From Stenotrophomonas cyclobalanopsidis (lineage in GTDB: Bacteria > Pseudomonadota > Gammaproteobacteria > Xanthomonadales > Xanthomonadaceae), in NCBI RefSeq assembly GCF_008710035.1, contig NZ_VYKI01000015.1, forward strand, positions 34,297-98,296: a stretch of DNA of 64,000 nt, given 5' to 3'. Under the pieces are notes generated by a model. It made no database searches. It had not been told where the DNA came from and was given only the letters and a program-made list of their open reading frames with translations. The translations under genes and the position numbers were made by a program. Shown in pieces: positions 48,847-58,248 of the stretch (positions within the stretch are counted from its first letter, which is position 1; each line of letters starts with the position of its first letter).

Positions 48847-49868
48847 ATGCCGTCAACCATCCGGTCAGCCCCGCAGGCACCCTGCGCTGGCTTCTCAAGC
48901 GCGAATACTGGGAAAACCGCGGCGGCTTCTTCTACGCACCGCTGATCGCCGGCATCGTCTCGCTGCTGATGAGCGCTGTGGGCATCGGCCTGGGCCTGTT
49001 CGCCCTGCACCGCGCCGCCCGCGACGGCGGCCTGCACGTCGACGGCGAGAACGTGAACATCAACGGCCTGGACCTGGGTCTGCTGACCCAGAAGATCAGC
49101 GCCAAGGACATGGCCGACCTCGGCAACGGCCTGGACCTGACCTTGCTGCTGAGCTCTGCCTGGCCCTTCCTGGTGCTGGCCTTCGTGGTGTTCTTCTACT
49201 GCCTGGGCGCCCTGTACGACGACCGCCGCGACCGCAGCATCCTGTTCTGGAAGTCGCTGCCGCTGTCGGACACCCAGACCGTGCTGTCCAAGGTGATCAG
49301 CGCCCTGATCGTGGCACCGCTGGTGGCTACCCTGGCCGCCGTCGCCACCATGTTCGGCTTCCTGCTGATCATCAGCATCGTCGCCATCACCCACGGCGGC
49401 AGCGCGACCACGCTGATCTGGGGCCCGGCCAGCCCGCTGACCCTGAGCGCCGGCCTGCTCACCGCCATCCCGGTGTACGCGCTGTGGGCGCTGCCGACCG
49501 CCGGTTGGCTGCTGCTGTGCTCGGCCTGGGCCAAGAGCAAGCCGTTCCTGTGGGCGGTCATGCTGCCGCTGTTCGCCGGCATCATCGTCAGCACCACCAG
49601 GCTGATGCATGTGTTCGACATGACCACCGGCTGGTTCTGGCAGCACATCGTCGGCCGCCTGCTGCTGGGCACGGTGCCGGGCGTGGACCTGGTCTACCGA
49701 CTCAGCGCGACTGACAAGGCCAGGAACGTCGAGTCGCTGGCCGCGCTGATGAGCCCGGCCGAGCAGCTGAAGACCCTGGCCATGCCCGACCTGTGGATCG
49801 GTGCAGCGTTCGGCGTGGCCTTCATCGTCCTGGCCATCGTCCTGCGCAAGCGCGCCGGCGAAATCTGA
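48843..49868 (+). CDS. ABC-2 type transporter permease
   Basis: 341 residues with about six membrane helices: 30-55, 105-125, 150-180, 205-230, 235-255 and 315-335. The motif GALYDDRRDRSILFWKSLPLSD after the second helix is typical of ABC-2 permeases and contacts the ATPase. It has no extracellular peptidase or solute-binding domain. It is followed after 21 bp by the GSGD-repeat protein, so the operon goes on past the transporter. Confidence 0.9.
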   Translation: MNAVNHPVSPAGTLRWLLKREYWENRGGFFYAPLIAGIVSLLMSAVGIGLGLFALHRAARDGGLHVDGENVNINGLDLGLLTQKISAKDMADLGNGLDLTLLLSSAWPFLVLAFVVFFYCLGALYDDRRDRSILFWKSLPLSDTQTVLSKVISALIVAPLVATLAAVATMFGFLLIISIVAITHGGSATTLIWGPASPLTLSAGLLTAIPVYALWALPTAGWLLLCSAWAKSKPFLWAVMLPLFAGIIVSTTRLMHVFDMTTGWFWQHIVGRLLLGTVPGVDLVYRLSATDKARNVESLAALMSPAEQLKTLAMPDLWIGAAFGVAFIVLAIVLRKRAGEI

Positions 49869-49889
49869 TCCCTTTCCGGAGAGACCACC

Positions 49890-50777
49890 ATGCGTACCCT
49901 GCTCGCCTGTAGTGCCCTGTTGCTGCTGTTGCCGCTGTCGGTGCAGGCCGCCGACGCACCGAACTGCAAGTTCTCCGCGCCGCGTTCGCTGAAGCTGGAC
50001 GCGGCCGGTGCCAAGGCCGTGGTGTTTGAGGTGAACCAGCACGACCTGAAGGTGATCGCCAATGCCGGTGGCGGCCAGCTGGACGGCCGCGCCTGCGCCT
50101 CGGACAAGAGCTGGCTGGACCAGCTGGTGCTCGACCAGCGCCGCGAAGGTGACAAGCTGGTGGTCAGCCTGCGCCGCGACGGCCGCAGCGGCCTGAGCAT
50201 GGGCAACAGCTATGCGTGGCTGGACATCCGCGGCAGCGTGCCGGACAACCTGCCGCTGCAGTTCCGCATCGGCTCCGGCGATGCCAGCATCGACAACGCG
50301 CAGTCGCTGAGCATGGACGTGGGCTCCGGTGATGGCATCGCCCGCGGCACCCGCGGCAGCGTCCACGCGGCGGTCGGCTCGGGTGACCTGGACATCGAGG
50401 GCGCCGCATCGCTCAACCTGCTCTCGCTGGGCTCGGGCGACGTCAAGGCCCGCACCATCGGTGGCGACGCCGTGGTCGGCACCGTCGGTTCGGGCGACCT
50501 GAAGATCAGCGACGTGCGCGGCAACGCCCGCCTGGAGACGGTCGGCTCGGGCGACGTCGACTTCCGCCAGGTGAAGGGCAACGTCGAGATCGGCGTGGTC
50601 GGTTCCGGCGACGTGGACATCGACCAGACCGGTGGCAACGTGCACGTGCGCAGCCACGGCTCGGGCGACATCACCGTCACCGGCGCCGGCGGCAACCTGA
50701 CCGTCGACCACAGCGGCAGCGGCGAGGTCCGCCACCGCGACATCGGCGGCAAGGTCACCCTGCCGCGCGGCAAGTGA
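49890..50777 (+). CDS. Secreted GSGD-repeat protein (DUF4097/putative adhesin-like)
   Basis: 295 residues. A Sec signal (1-20, VQAADA) is followed by a globular part (about 25-125) and then nine repeats headed by GSGD or GSGE at residues 128, 145, 163, 181, 200, 219, 238, 257 and 276, spaced 17-19. The alternation of short beta-strands and GSGD turns predicts a beta-solenoid, similar to DUF4097/DUF2807 'auto-transporter adhesin head' domains. Such proteins are often paired with GntR-ABC or stress-sensing operons. C26 and C69 might form a disulfide. It has its own GGAGAG ribosome binding site. Confidence 0.85.
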   Translation: MRTLLACSALLLLLPLSVQAADAPNCKFSAPRSLKLDAAGAKAVVFEVNQHDLKVIANAGGGQLDGRACASDKSWLDQLVLDQRREGDKLVVSLRRDGRSGLSMGNSYAWLDIRGSVPDNLPLQFRIGSGDASIDNAQSLSMDVGSGDGIARGTRGSVHAAVGSGDLDIEGAASLNLLSLGSGDVKARTIGGDAVVGTVGSGDLKISDVRGNARLETVGSGDVDFRQVKGNVEIGVVGSGDVDIDQTGGNVHVRSHGSGDITVTGAGGNLTVDHSGSGEVRHRDIGGKVTLPRGK

Positions 50778-50808
50778 GCCATCCATCCATTGCCTTGAGG
50801 GGAACGCC

Positions 50809-51438
50809 ATGAACCTGCTGCGCCTGATGCCTGCCGTCCTGCTGTGCCTGCCGCTGATCGCCTGTGGCGGCACCTCGTCCTCGTCGTCCTCCAGCGATGC
50901 TTCCGCCACCGACACCTCACCGGGCAAGGCCGTGGCCGATGCCACCGGCGAGATCGGCAAGAGCGTCAAGGAAGCCACCGACAAGGCGCGCGAGGAGATC
51001 GCCAAGGGCAACATCAAGATTTCCTCCGACAAGCAGCCCCGCGCCGAGATCACCCCGGATGGCCGCTTCCTGATTGCCGGCAAGGAAGTAGAGACCACAC
51101 CGGCGCAGCGTCGCCAGCTGCTGGACTACCGCGGCCATATCGCCGGCATCGCCCAGGACGGCATGGAGATCGGCGTGGCCGGTGCCAAGCTCGGCGCCAA
51201 CGCCGCCAGCGAAGCGATCAAGGGTGTTTTCAGTGGCGACACCGACGGCATCGAGAAGCGCATCAATGCCGAGGCCGAGAAGCTCGAGGCCCAGGCCAAG
51301 CAGCTGTGCAACCGCCTGCCGGCGATGCTGGCCAGCCAGCAGGCGCTGGCCCGCGACCTGCCGGCGTTCCAGCCCTACGCGAACATGGACCAGTCCGACA
51401 TCGACGACTGCGACACCAACAAGGTCGTCAACCGCTGA
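50809..51438 (+). CDS. Lipoprotein with helical domain (possibly DUF2884/YggN-like)
   Basis: 209 residues. The lipobox LIAC gives lipid-bearing C19, followed by a serine run (GGTSSSSSSSDAS). The mature part is mostly helical. A segment at about 78-107 (AEITPDGRFLIAGKEV, then AQRRQLLDY) has a counterpart in the next lipoprotein. It resembles YggN (DUF2884) in outline, but this is uncertain. GAGGGG lies before the ATG. It is 31 bp after the GSGD protein and probably cotranscribed. Confidence 0.75.
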   Translation: MNLLRLMPAVLLCLPLIACGGTSSSSSSSDASATDTSPGKAVADATGEIGKSVKEATDKAREEIAKGNIKISSDKQPRAEITPDGRFLIAGKEVETTPAQRRQLLDYRGHIAGIAQDGMEIGVAGAKLGANAASEAIKGVFSGDTDGIEKRINAEAEKLEAQAKQLCNRLPAMLASQQALARDLPAFQPYANMDQSDIDDCDTNKVVNR

Positions 51439-51544
51439 GCCTGTGACATTTCGCCGCACCTGGCCGGCAACCTGACCCGTCGCCGGCCGCGCCGGGGCGC
51501 CCGGGCTTACAATGGCCGCCCCCGATGCACCCGATTGAACCGCC

Positions 51545-51970
51545 ATGAAGAAGCTGTTGCTGCTGCTGGTCGCCCTGCTCTGCCTGGGCCTGGCCGGCTG
51601 CGACCAGGACTACCGCAACCACCGCGCCGAGCGCGGCAAGCCCAAGATCTCCGTCAGCGAAAGCATGGTGACCGTGCGTCGCCAGCCGGCGCCGAACATC
51701 ATCATCCTGCCCGACGGCACGATGAAGGTGGATGAGATCCAGATTCCGCTCAACGATGGCCAGCGGCAGACGCTGCAGACCCTGTTCGGCAAGCTGCAGG
51801 TGCTGCGCCAGAACACCCTGGTGGCCGCCCCGGCCGACCCCGACATGCAGCCGGTGAAGATCCAGCCGCCGGAAGGCATGGAGGTGATTCCGCCGGACCT
51901 GGTGCAGACCATTCCGGAGTTCAAGGACTACACCGAGACCTTCGGCAACATCGTCGCCGACCGTCGCTGA
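51545..51970 (+). CDS. Small lipoprotein related to its upstream neighbour
   Basis: 141 residues. The lipobox LAGC gives C19. The core NIIILPDGTMKVDEIQIPLN then GQRQTLQTL (about 51-80) aligns with ITPDGRFLIAGKEV and AQRRQLLDY in the preceding lipoprotein. The C-terminal part is Pro-rich. The gap of 106 bp to the previous gene could hold a promoter, so it may form its own transcript. A terminator follows after 7 bp. Function unknown. Confidence 0.75.
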   Translation: MKKLLLLLVALLCLGLAGCDQDYRNHRAERGKPKISVSESMVTVRRQPAPNIIILPDGTMKVDEIQIPLNDGQRQTLQTLFGKLQVLRQNTLVAAPADPDMQPVKIQPPEGMEVIPPDLVQTIPEFKDYTETFGNIVADRR

Positions 51971-51977
51971 AACGAAA

Positions 51978-52005
51978 AACGCCGCCTCGAAGGGCGGCGT
52001 TTTCG
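51978..52005. terminator. Bidirectional terminator between lipoprotein gene and fumC
   Basis: Stem AACGCCGCC / GGCGGCGTT with loop TCGAAG. On the plus strand TTCGTTT follows; on the minus strand the stem is followed by TTTTTCGTTT. It can end both the lipoprotein transcript and fumC. Confidence 0.88.
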
Positions 52006-52019
52006 TTTATCCGGCAATC

Positions 52020-52042
52020 CGCCGGGCATGGCCCGGCGCTAC
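52020..52042. repeat. SMAG palindrome (GTAGCGCCGGGC type)
   Basis: CGCCGGGC-atg-GCCCGGCG-CTAC, between the bidirectional terminator and the fumC stop codon. Confidence 0.85.
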
Positions 52043-52054
52043 CCGGTCACGCGA

Positions 52055-53494
52055 TCAGCCGCCGGCGCCACCGCCACCGGCCTGGATGCCACCAGCGGTC
52101 AGCGCGGTCGGATCCAGCAGGCGGCGCAGCTCGGCCTCGTCCAGGCCGCTGTCCTGCAGCGCCACATCCAGCACCGGGCGCTGTTCCTTGTAGGCGCGCT
52201 TGGCAATCGCCGCGGCCTTCTCATAGCCGATGATCGGGTTCAGCGCGGTTACCAGGATCGGGTTGCGGGCCAGGGCTTCGGCCACGCGGTCCTCGCGCAC
52301 CTTCAGCCCGGCGATGGCGCTGTCGGCCAGCAGGGTGGACACGTTGGCCAGCAGGCCGATGCCATCGAGCAGGTTCACCGCGATCAGCGGCAGGGTCACG
52401 TTGAGCTGGAAATTGCCGGTCTGCCCGGCCACGGTGATCGCGGTGTGGTGGCCGATCACCTGCGCGCAGGCCATCACGGTCGCCTCGGGAATGACCGGAT
52501 TGACCTTGCCCGGCATGATCGAGCTGCCCGGCTGCAGGGCCGGCAGTTCAATTTCGCCCAGCCCGGCCAGCGGACCGGCATTCATCCAGCGCAGGTCATT
52601 GGCGATCTTGATCAGGGCCACCGCCAGCGCATTGAGCTGGCCGGACAGTTCCACGGCATCATCCTGCGATGCCAGGCCTTCGAACTTGTTGTCGGCGCTG
52701 TCGAACTTGAAGCCCGTCTGCTGCTTGAGGGCCTTGGCCACCTGCGCGCCAAAGCGCGGGTCGGCATTGATGCCGGTGCCGATGGCGGTGCCACCCAGCG
52801 GCAGGCGACGCACGCGCTTGAGGCTGTCCTCGATGCGCTCCTGCGCCGAGGCCAGCTGCGCCGACCACGCACCAAACTCCTGCTCGAAGGTCAGCGGCAT
52901 CGCATCCATCAGGTGGGTGCGGCCGGTCTTGACCACCTTGCGCAGGCTGCGGCCCTTCTTGTCCAGGGTTTTGCGCAGGTGCACCAGCGCCGGCAGCAGC
53001 TGCTCGTGCACGGCCAGCACCGCCGACACGCGCAGTGCGGTCGGGATCACGTCATTGGAGCTCTGCCCCTGGTTGACGTGGTCGTTGGGATGCACCGCGG
53101 TCTTGCCCGCCTTGCCGGCACGGTTGGCCAGGGTGGCGATGACCTCGTTGGCGTTCATGTTCGACGAGGTGCCGGAGCCGGTCTGGTAGACATCGATCGG
53201 GAAATGCGCGTCCCAGTCACCAGCCGACACTTCGGCGGAGGCCACCTGGATGGCCTTGGCGACGACCGTGGGCAGGTGCCCCAGCTCGGCGTTGACGCCG
53301 GCGGCGGCGCCCTTCACCAGGCCCAGGGCACGGATGAAGCCGCGCGGCATGCGCTGGCCCGACACAGGGAAATTCTCGACGGCGCGCTGGGTCTGCGCAC
53401 CCCACAGGGCGTCAGCGGGCACCTGCAGCTCGCCCATGCTGTCGTGTTCGATACGGAACGTGGAAGTTCCACCCTTGCTTGCAGCTTTGCTCAT
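52055..53494 (-). CDS. fumC: Class II fumarase
   Basis: Iron-independent fumarate hydratase of the TCA cycle, 479 residues. Signature GSSIMPGKVNP plus the active-site segments TGSGTSSNMN, QGQSSNDVIP and GRTHLMDAMPLT. The C-terminus ends in a run of Gly and Ala (AGGGGAGG), slightly longer than usual. ATG 53494 gives MSKAASKGGTSTFRIEHDSM. It is divergent from purB, a member of the same enzyme superfamily; the 232 bp between them hold one SMAG palindrome. Confidence 0.97.
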   Translation of the reverse strand: MSKAASKGGTSTFRIEHDSMGELQVPADALWGAQTQRAVENFPVSGQRMPRGFIRALGLVKGAAAGVNAELGHLPTVVAKAIQVASAEVSAGDWDAHFPIDVYQTGSGTSSNMNANEVIATLANRAGKAGKTAVHPNDHVNQGQSSNDVIPTALRVSAVLAVHEQLLPALVHLRKTLDKKGRSLRKVVKTGRTHLMDAMPLTFEQEFGAWSAQLASAQERIEDSLKRVRRLPLGGTAIGTGINADPRFGAQVAKALKQQTGFKFDSADNKFEGLASQDDAVELSGQLNALAVALIKIANDLRWMNAGPLAGLGEIELPALQPGSSIMPGKVNPVIPEATVMACAQVIGHHTAITVAGQTGNFQLNVTLPLIAVNLLDGIGLLANVSTLLADSAIAGLKVREDRVAEALARNPILVTALNPIIGYEKAAAIAKRAYKEQRPVLDVALQDSGLDEAELRRLLDPTALTAGGIQAGGGGAGG

Positions 53495-53635
53495 TGCATC
53501 GACTCCGCACTACTTCTGTTGGGGAAAGGGAAGCGGCGGCTGGCAGCGGGTCGCTTCCCGGGGCTGGCGGCTGTGCCAACGATACTCCCTTGTCCGAAGC
53601 ATGGGACGCCGCCGATGGGTTGCACCATCCGATCG

Positions 53636-53658
53636 GTAGCGCCGGGCCATGCCCGGCG
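53636..53658. repeat. SMAG palindrome between fumC and purB
   Basis: GTAG-CGCCGGGC-cat-GCCCGGCG in plus orientation, about 70 bp before purB. It sits in the shared upstream region of two divergent genes, unlike most copies, which lie downstream of genes. Confidence 0.85.
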
Positions 53659-53690
53659 AGCGCGAAGCGCGGCAGCCCGCAGCGTCGTAG

Positions 53691-55094
<1,404 letters not shown>

Positions 55095-55137
55095 GGGGTT
55101 TTCCTTGCGGCGGCGGCCGCGTGCGCTGCCTGCGGCA

Positions 55138-55161
55138 GGCAAAGGCAACGGCAACGGCAAC
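55138..55161. repeat. Short GGCAAC hexamer run in the gap after purB
   Basis: GGCAAA followed by three exact GGCAAC copies. It opens the 646 bp gene-free stretch 55095-55740, which also holds a terminator (55256), a SMAG pair (55305) and a structured inverted repeat (55456). No coding sequence could be supported in that stretch. Confidence 0.6.
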
Positions 55162-55255
55162 ATAAACGTCAAGAGCGGCTCTGGATTGCTGCTAGCTGGG
55201 TGGGGCAGGTTCCGGTGACGGATCGAAGAGCGTTGGGTTGTCGGGACGGAATTTG

Positions 55256-55294
55256 AAAGAGGGACGCGGCTTCGCCGCGCCTCTCTTTGTTTTT
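55256..55294 (+). terminator. Long rho-independent terminator, probably of purB
   Basis: A 15-pair stem with one mismatch, AAAGAGGGACGCGGC / GCCGCGCCTCTCTTT, TTC loop, followed by GTTTTT. It is 160 bp after the purB stop codon and the only good terminator in that direction. Confidence 0.82.
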
Positions 55295-55304
55295 CGGCGC
55301 TGTT

Positions 55305-55374
55305 GTAGAGCCGAGCCTGTGCTCGGCTGCTCTTCGCATGGACAATGGCAAGCCGAGCGTGGGCTCGGCTCTAC
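55305..55374. repeat. SMAG inverted pair (GTAGAGCCGAGC type)
   Basis: GTAG-AGCCGAGC-ctgt-GCTCGGCT and the mirror AGCCGAGC-gtgg-GCTCGGCT-CTAC at 55352-55374, 20-25 bp apart, placed just after the purB terminator. Confidence 0.85.
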
Positions 55375-55455
55375 ACGAGCAAGCGCAGCGCGCGACCCGC
55401 GTTGCCTTTGCTTTTCTTCTTCCATTCCGTGGCGGGCCGCGCAGGAAACTGTCAG

Positions 55456-55561
55456 GGGCCGGGCGGGTGGGCTGCGCGGGGGCGTGAGCCGCATGGATGC
55501 GGCGACCGAGCTTACATGGACGTACTTGCAGCGTCCCCCGCGCGGCCCACTCGCCCGGCCC
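55456..55561. other. Structured 106 bp element with 27 bp inverted repeats
   Basis: Arms at 55456-55482 and 55535-55561 are complementary over 27 bp with two mismatches. The 52 bp between them hold two smaller hairpins: CCGCATGGATGCGG and GGACG-tacttgca-GCGTCC. As RNA in either direction this would be a long, branched, very GC-rich structure. The inner sequence with CATGGATG and ACATGGACGTACTTGCAGCGTCC resembles a dispersed intergenic motif I believe is common in Xanthomonadaceae and Pseudomonas. It lies 180 bp before roxA. It could be a non-coding RNA, a terminator, or a mobile palindrome. Confidence 0.6.
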
Positions 55562-55740
55562 AGCCCATGAAGCCGGTCGACTAACAGTCGAGCCCAAAAC
55601 ACCGCCACGAGGGGCTCCGCCGCTGGCCGGAACCCCGCGACAAAGCACCGCACGTGCGCAATCCCAACGAACGTCGGACAATGGACCCCTCGGCGGCCCG
55701 CCACGCCGCCCCTCCCGCTTTCCGCTGCAAGGAATCCCCC

Positions 55741-57156
55741 ATGGCCGCCCGCAAGTCCACCGCTCCCCTCATCGAAATCACCGCCCGACCCGGCAAGCCG
55801 CTGGGCATGGCCCCGGCCACCTTCCTGCGCGACTTCTGGCAGAAGCGCCCGCTGCTGATCCGCAACGCCTTCCCCGATTTCCGGACCCCGGTGCAGCCGG
55901 AAGACCTGGCCGGGCTGGCCTGCGAGGAAGGCGTGCTGGCGCGCCTGATCCAGCACGACAAGGCCCAGGACGGCTGGCGCGTGCGCAGCGGCCCGTTCCA
56001 GGAAGACGTGTTCCCCGCCCTGCCCGACCACGACTGGACCCTGCTGGTGCAGGACGTCGACAAGTGGGACCCGGACGTGCGCGCGCTGATCGAACACTTC
56101 AACTTCCTGCCGCGCTGGCGCATGGATGACGTGATGATCAGCTTCGCCGCCACCGGTGGCTCGGTCGGTGCCCACGTCGACCAGTACGACGTGTTCCTGC
56201 TGCAGGCCCACGGCCACCGCCGCTGGCAGATCGACGCCAGCGAATCGATCAAGGGCAAGCGCCCGCCGCTGGGCTTCCGCCCGGACGTGGAACTGAAGCT
56301 GCTGCAGGTGTTCAAGCCCACCCACGACTGGGTGCTGGCGCCGGGCGACATGCTGTACCTGCCGCCGAACGTGCCGCACCACGGCGTGGCCGAGGATCCC
56401 TGCCTGACCTTCTCCTTCGGCATGCGCGCGCCGGCCTCGGCCGAGCTGATCAGCGACTACCTGGACACCCTCATCGCTGATGCCGACGAGAACATCCGCT
56501 ACCAGGACCCCGACCTGAAGGTGCCGGCCGACCCGAACGAAATCGACACGGTGGCGATGGCGCGGGTGATCACCGCGCTCAACGCCATCCGCATGAACGA
56601 CCCGGAGAAGCTGGGTGACTGGTTCGGCCGCTTCATCACCACCTACCGCGCAGCGGGCGAAGTGATGGCCCACCAGGCCGCTCCGGGACCGGAGGAAGTA
56701 GTCCAGGCCCTGGCCTCGGGCCTGCTGCTGCAGCGCCACCCGTGGGCGCGCCTGGCCTGGCGCCGGGCCAAGCGTGGCGCCAGCCTGTATGTCAGCGGCC
56801 AGGATTTCGCCCTGCCGGTGAAGGACGCGCAGCGCCTGGCCGGTGCCGAGCAGCTCGACGCGGCGGCCTACCGTGGCCTGTCCGACAAGGGGCGCGTGGT
56901 GCTGCAGCAGCTGCTGGTCGGCGGCGTGTTCCAGCTGATCGACCCGAACGAGGTGTTTGACGCCGAGGACGAGGACGAAGGCGAGGACGCCGCGGTGCTG
57001 GGCGAAGTGATCGAGGGCCACGATCAGGTGGCCGAACTCGACGACGAAGTGGTCTCCGACGACGTGCACACCGTGACCGTCCACGACGACGGCATCGAGG
57101 TCATCGTCAACTTCGAAGACCACGACGAAGACGACAGCGACGCAGGTCGCGCCTGA
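55741..57156 (+). CDS. roxA: Ribosomal protein uL16 arginine hydroxylase-like cupin with acidic tail
   Basis: JmjC-type 2-oxoglutarate and Fe(II) oxygenase of the RoxA (YcfD) family, which hydroxylates an arginine of ribosomal protein uL16. Iron ligands: H145 and D147 (GAHVDQYDVFLLQ) and H213 (PPNVPHH). FLRDFWQKRPLLIRNAFP is the usual N-terminus. The protein is 471 residues, about 100 longer than E. coli RoxA; the extra part is a C-terminal acidic tail (about 397-471) of Asp, Glu and Val repeats such as EVIEGHDQVAELDDEVV and EDHDEDDSDAG. The next gene follows after 3 bp. Confidence 0.92.
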   Translation: MAARKSTAPLIEITARPGKPLGMAPATFLRDFWQKRPLLIRNAFPDFRTPVQPEDLAGLACEEGVLARLIQHDKAQDGWRVRSGPFQEDVFPALPDHDWTLLVQDVDKWDPDVRALIEHFNFLPRWRMDDVMISFAATGGSVGAHVDQYDVFLLQAHGHRRWQIDASESIKGKRPPLGFRPDVELKLLQVFKPTHDWVLAPGDMLYLPPNVPHHGVAEDPCLTFSFGMRAPASAELISDYLDTLIADADENIRYQDPDLKVPADPNEIDTVAMARVITALNAIRMNDPEKLGDWFGRFITTYRAAGEVMAHQAAPGPEEVVQALASGLLLQRHPWARLAWRRAKRGASLYVSGQDFALPVKDAQRLAGAEQLDAAAYRGLSDKGRVVLQQLLVGGVFQLIDPNEVFDAEDEDEGEDAAVLGEVIEGHDQVAELDDEVVSDDVHTVTVHDDGIEVIVNFEDHDEDDSDAGRA

Positions 57157-57159
57157 GCC

Positions 57160-58062
57160 ATGGCCACGATCCGGGTCCAGCAGGTCAGCCACGCCGACGC
57201 CCACGTCGCCATCCACGACGTGCGGCAGCGGGTGTTCGTGCAGGAGCAGGGCATCGCCGCCGAACTGGAGCGTGATGCGCTGGATCCGGTCTGCGCCCAC
57301 GTGCTGGCCCTGGACGCCGACGGCCAGCCCGTCGGCACCGGCCGCCTGGCCCCCGATGGCCGCATCGGCCGCATGGCGGTGCTGGCCAGCCTGCGCAACC
57401 AGGGCGTTGGCGAGGCCCTGCTGGAGGCGCTGGTGCAGGCCGGCCGCCAGCTCGGCCTGGCCGAGGTGCACCTGCACGCGCAGCTGTCGGCGCGTGATTT
57501 CTACGCCCGCCGGGGCTTCCTGCCCGAAGGCGATGTATTCGAGGAGGCCGGCATCGGCCACCAGCAGATGCGCCTCCGGCTGGGCGTGGCCAGTGCCATC
57601 CACAGCCGCGCCGAGGCAGTGGCCATCACTACGGCCATCATTCACCGCGCCCGTCGCCAGCTGTGGCTGCACAGCCGCCAGCTCGACCCCGGCCTGCTGG
57701 ATGCGCCCCCGGTGCAGGCGGCCCTGCGCCGCTTCGTGACCGCCCGCCACGACAAGCAGCTGCGGGTGATCGTGCACGATGCGGCCGCGATTGCCGCTGC
57801 CGGCTCCCCGCTGCTGGCCCTGGCCCAGCGCCTGCCAAGCGTGATCCAGTTCCGCGAGGTCAGCGATCCGACCGACCGTGCGCTGGCCTCGGCCTGCCTG
57901 GTCAATGACGCGGGCGACTTCTACTTTCGTCTTATCGGCCACCGCCTGGACGGCGAAGCCGGGATCGCGCTGCCCGCACGTTCGCAGCCGTTCGAGCAGC
58001 AATTGCAGCGCGTCTGGGACCGTTCGCGCGATTGCAGCGAACTGCGCGCGCTCGGCATCTGA
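57160..58062 (+). CDS. GNAT acetyltransferase with unidentified C-terminal domain
   Basis: 300 residues. Residues 1-140 form an ElaA-like GNAT domain (HDVRQRVFVQEQGI; acetyl-CoA loop RNQGVGEALL; FYARRGFLPEG). Residues about 150-300 form a second domain (IIHRARRQLWLHSRQLDPGLL; LRVIVHDAAAI; LPSVIQFREV; DFYFRLIGHRLDGEAG), which recalls a phospholipase-D-like fold without the HKD residues, but this is a guess. It starts 3 bp after roxA, so both are probably one operon. Substrate unknown; a ribosomal or translation-related target is a possibility only because of roxA. Confidence 0.82.
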   Translation: MATIRVQQVSHADAHVAIHDVRQRVFVQEQGIAAELERDALDPVCAHVLALDADGQPVGTGRLAPDGRIGRMAVLASLRNQGVGEALLEALVQAGRQLGLAEVHLHAQLSARDFYARRGFLPEGDVFEEAGIGHQQMRLRLGVASAIHSRAEAVAITTAIIHRARRQLWLHSRQLDPGLLDAPPVQAALRRFVTARHDKQLRVIVHDAAAIAAAGSPLLALAQRLPSVIQFREVSDPTDRALASACLVNDAGDFYFRLIGHRLDGEAGIALPARSQPFEQQLQRVWDRSRDCSELRALGI

Positions 58063-58248
58063 GCGCGCTGTCCCGGACAAACCTGTCTGGGAGCGACACC
58101 GGGGGACGCGCAATGCCGCTGGCGGTGCCCCTTCGTGTCCGGATGGGGGTACAATTTGGCCGTTTGAACGCGCCCGTGCAGGGCTATTCATCTTCCTGCA
58201 GGGTCCTTCTGAAGCCATACCCCACAAAGCGAATCAGCACCCTCCATC

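Noticed and set aside
55192..58227. A 1,011-codon open frame on the minus strand across roxA and the GNAT gene
   Set aside because: It has no recognisable domain, runs through terminators and palindromes, and opposes conserved genes.
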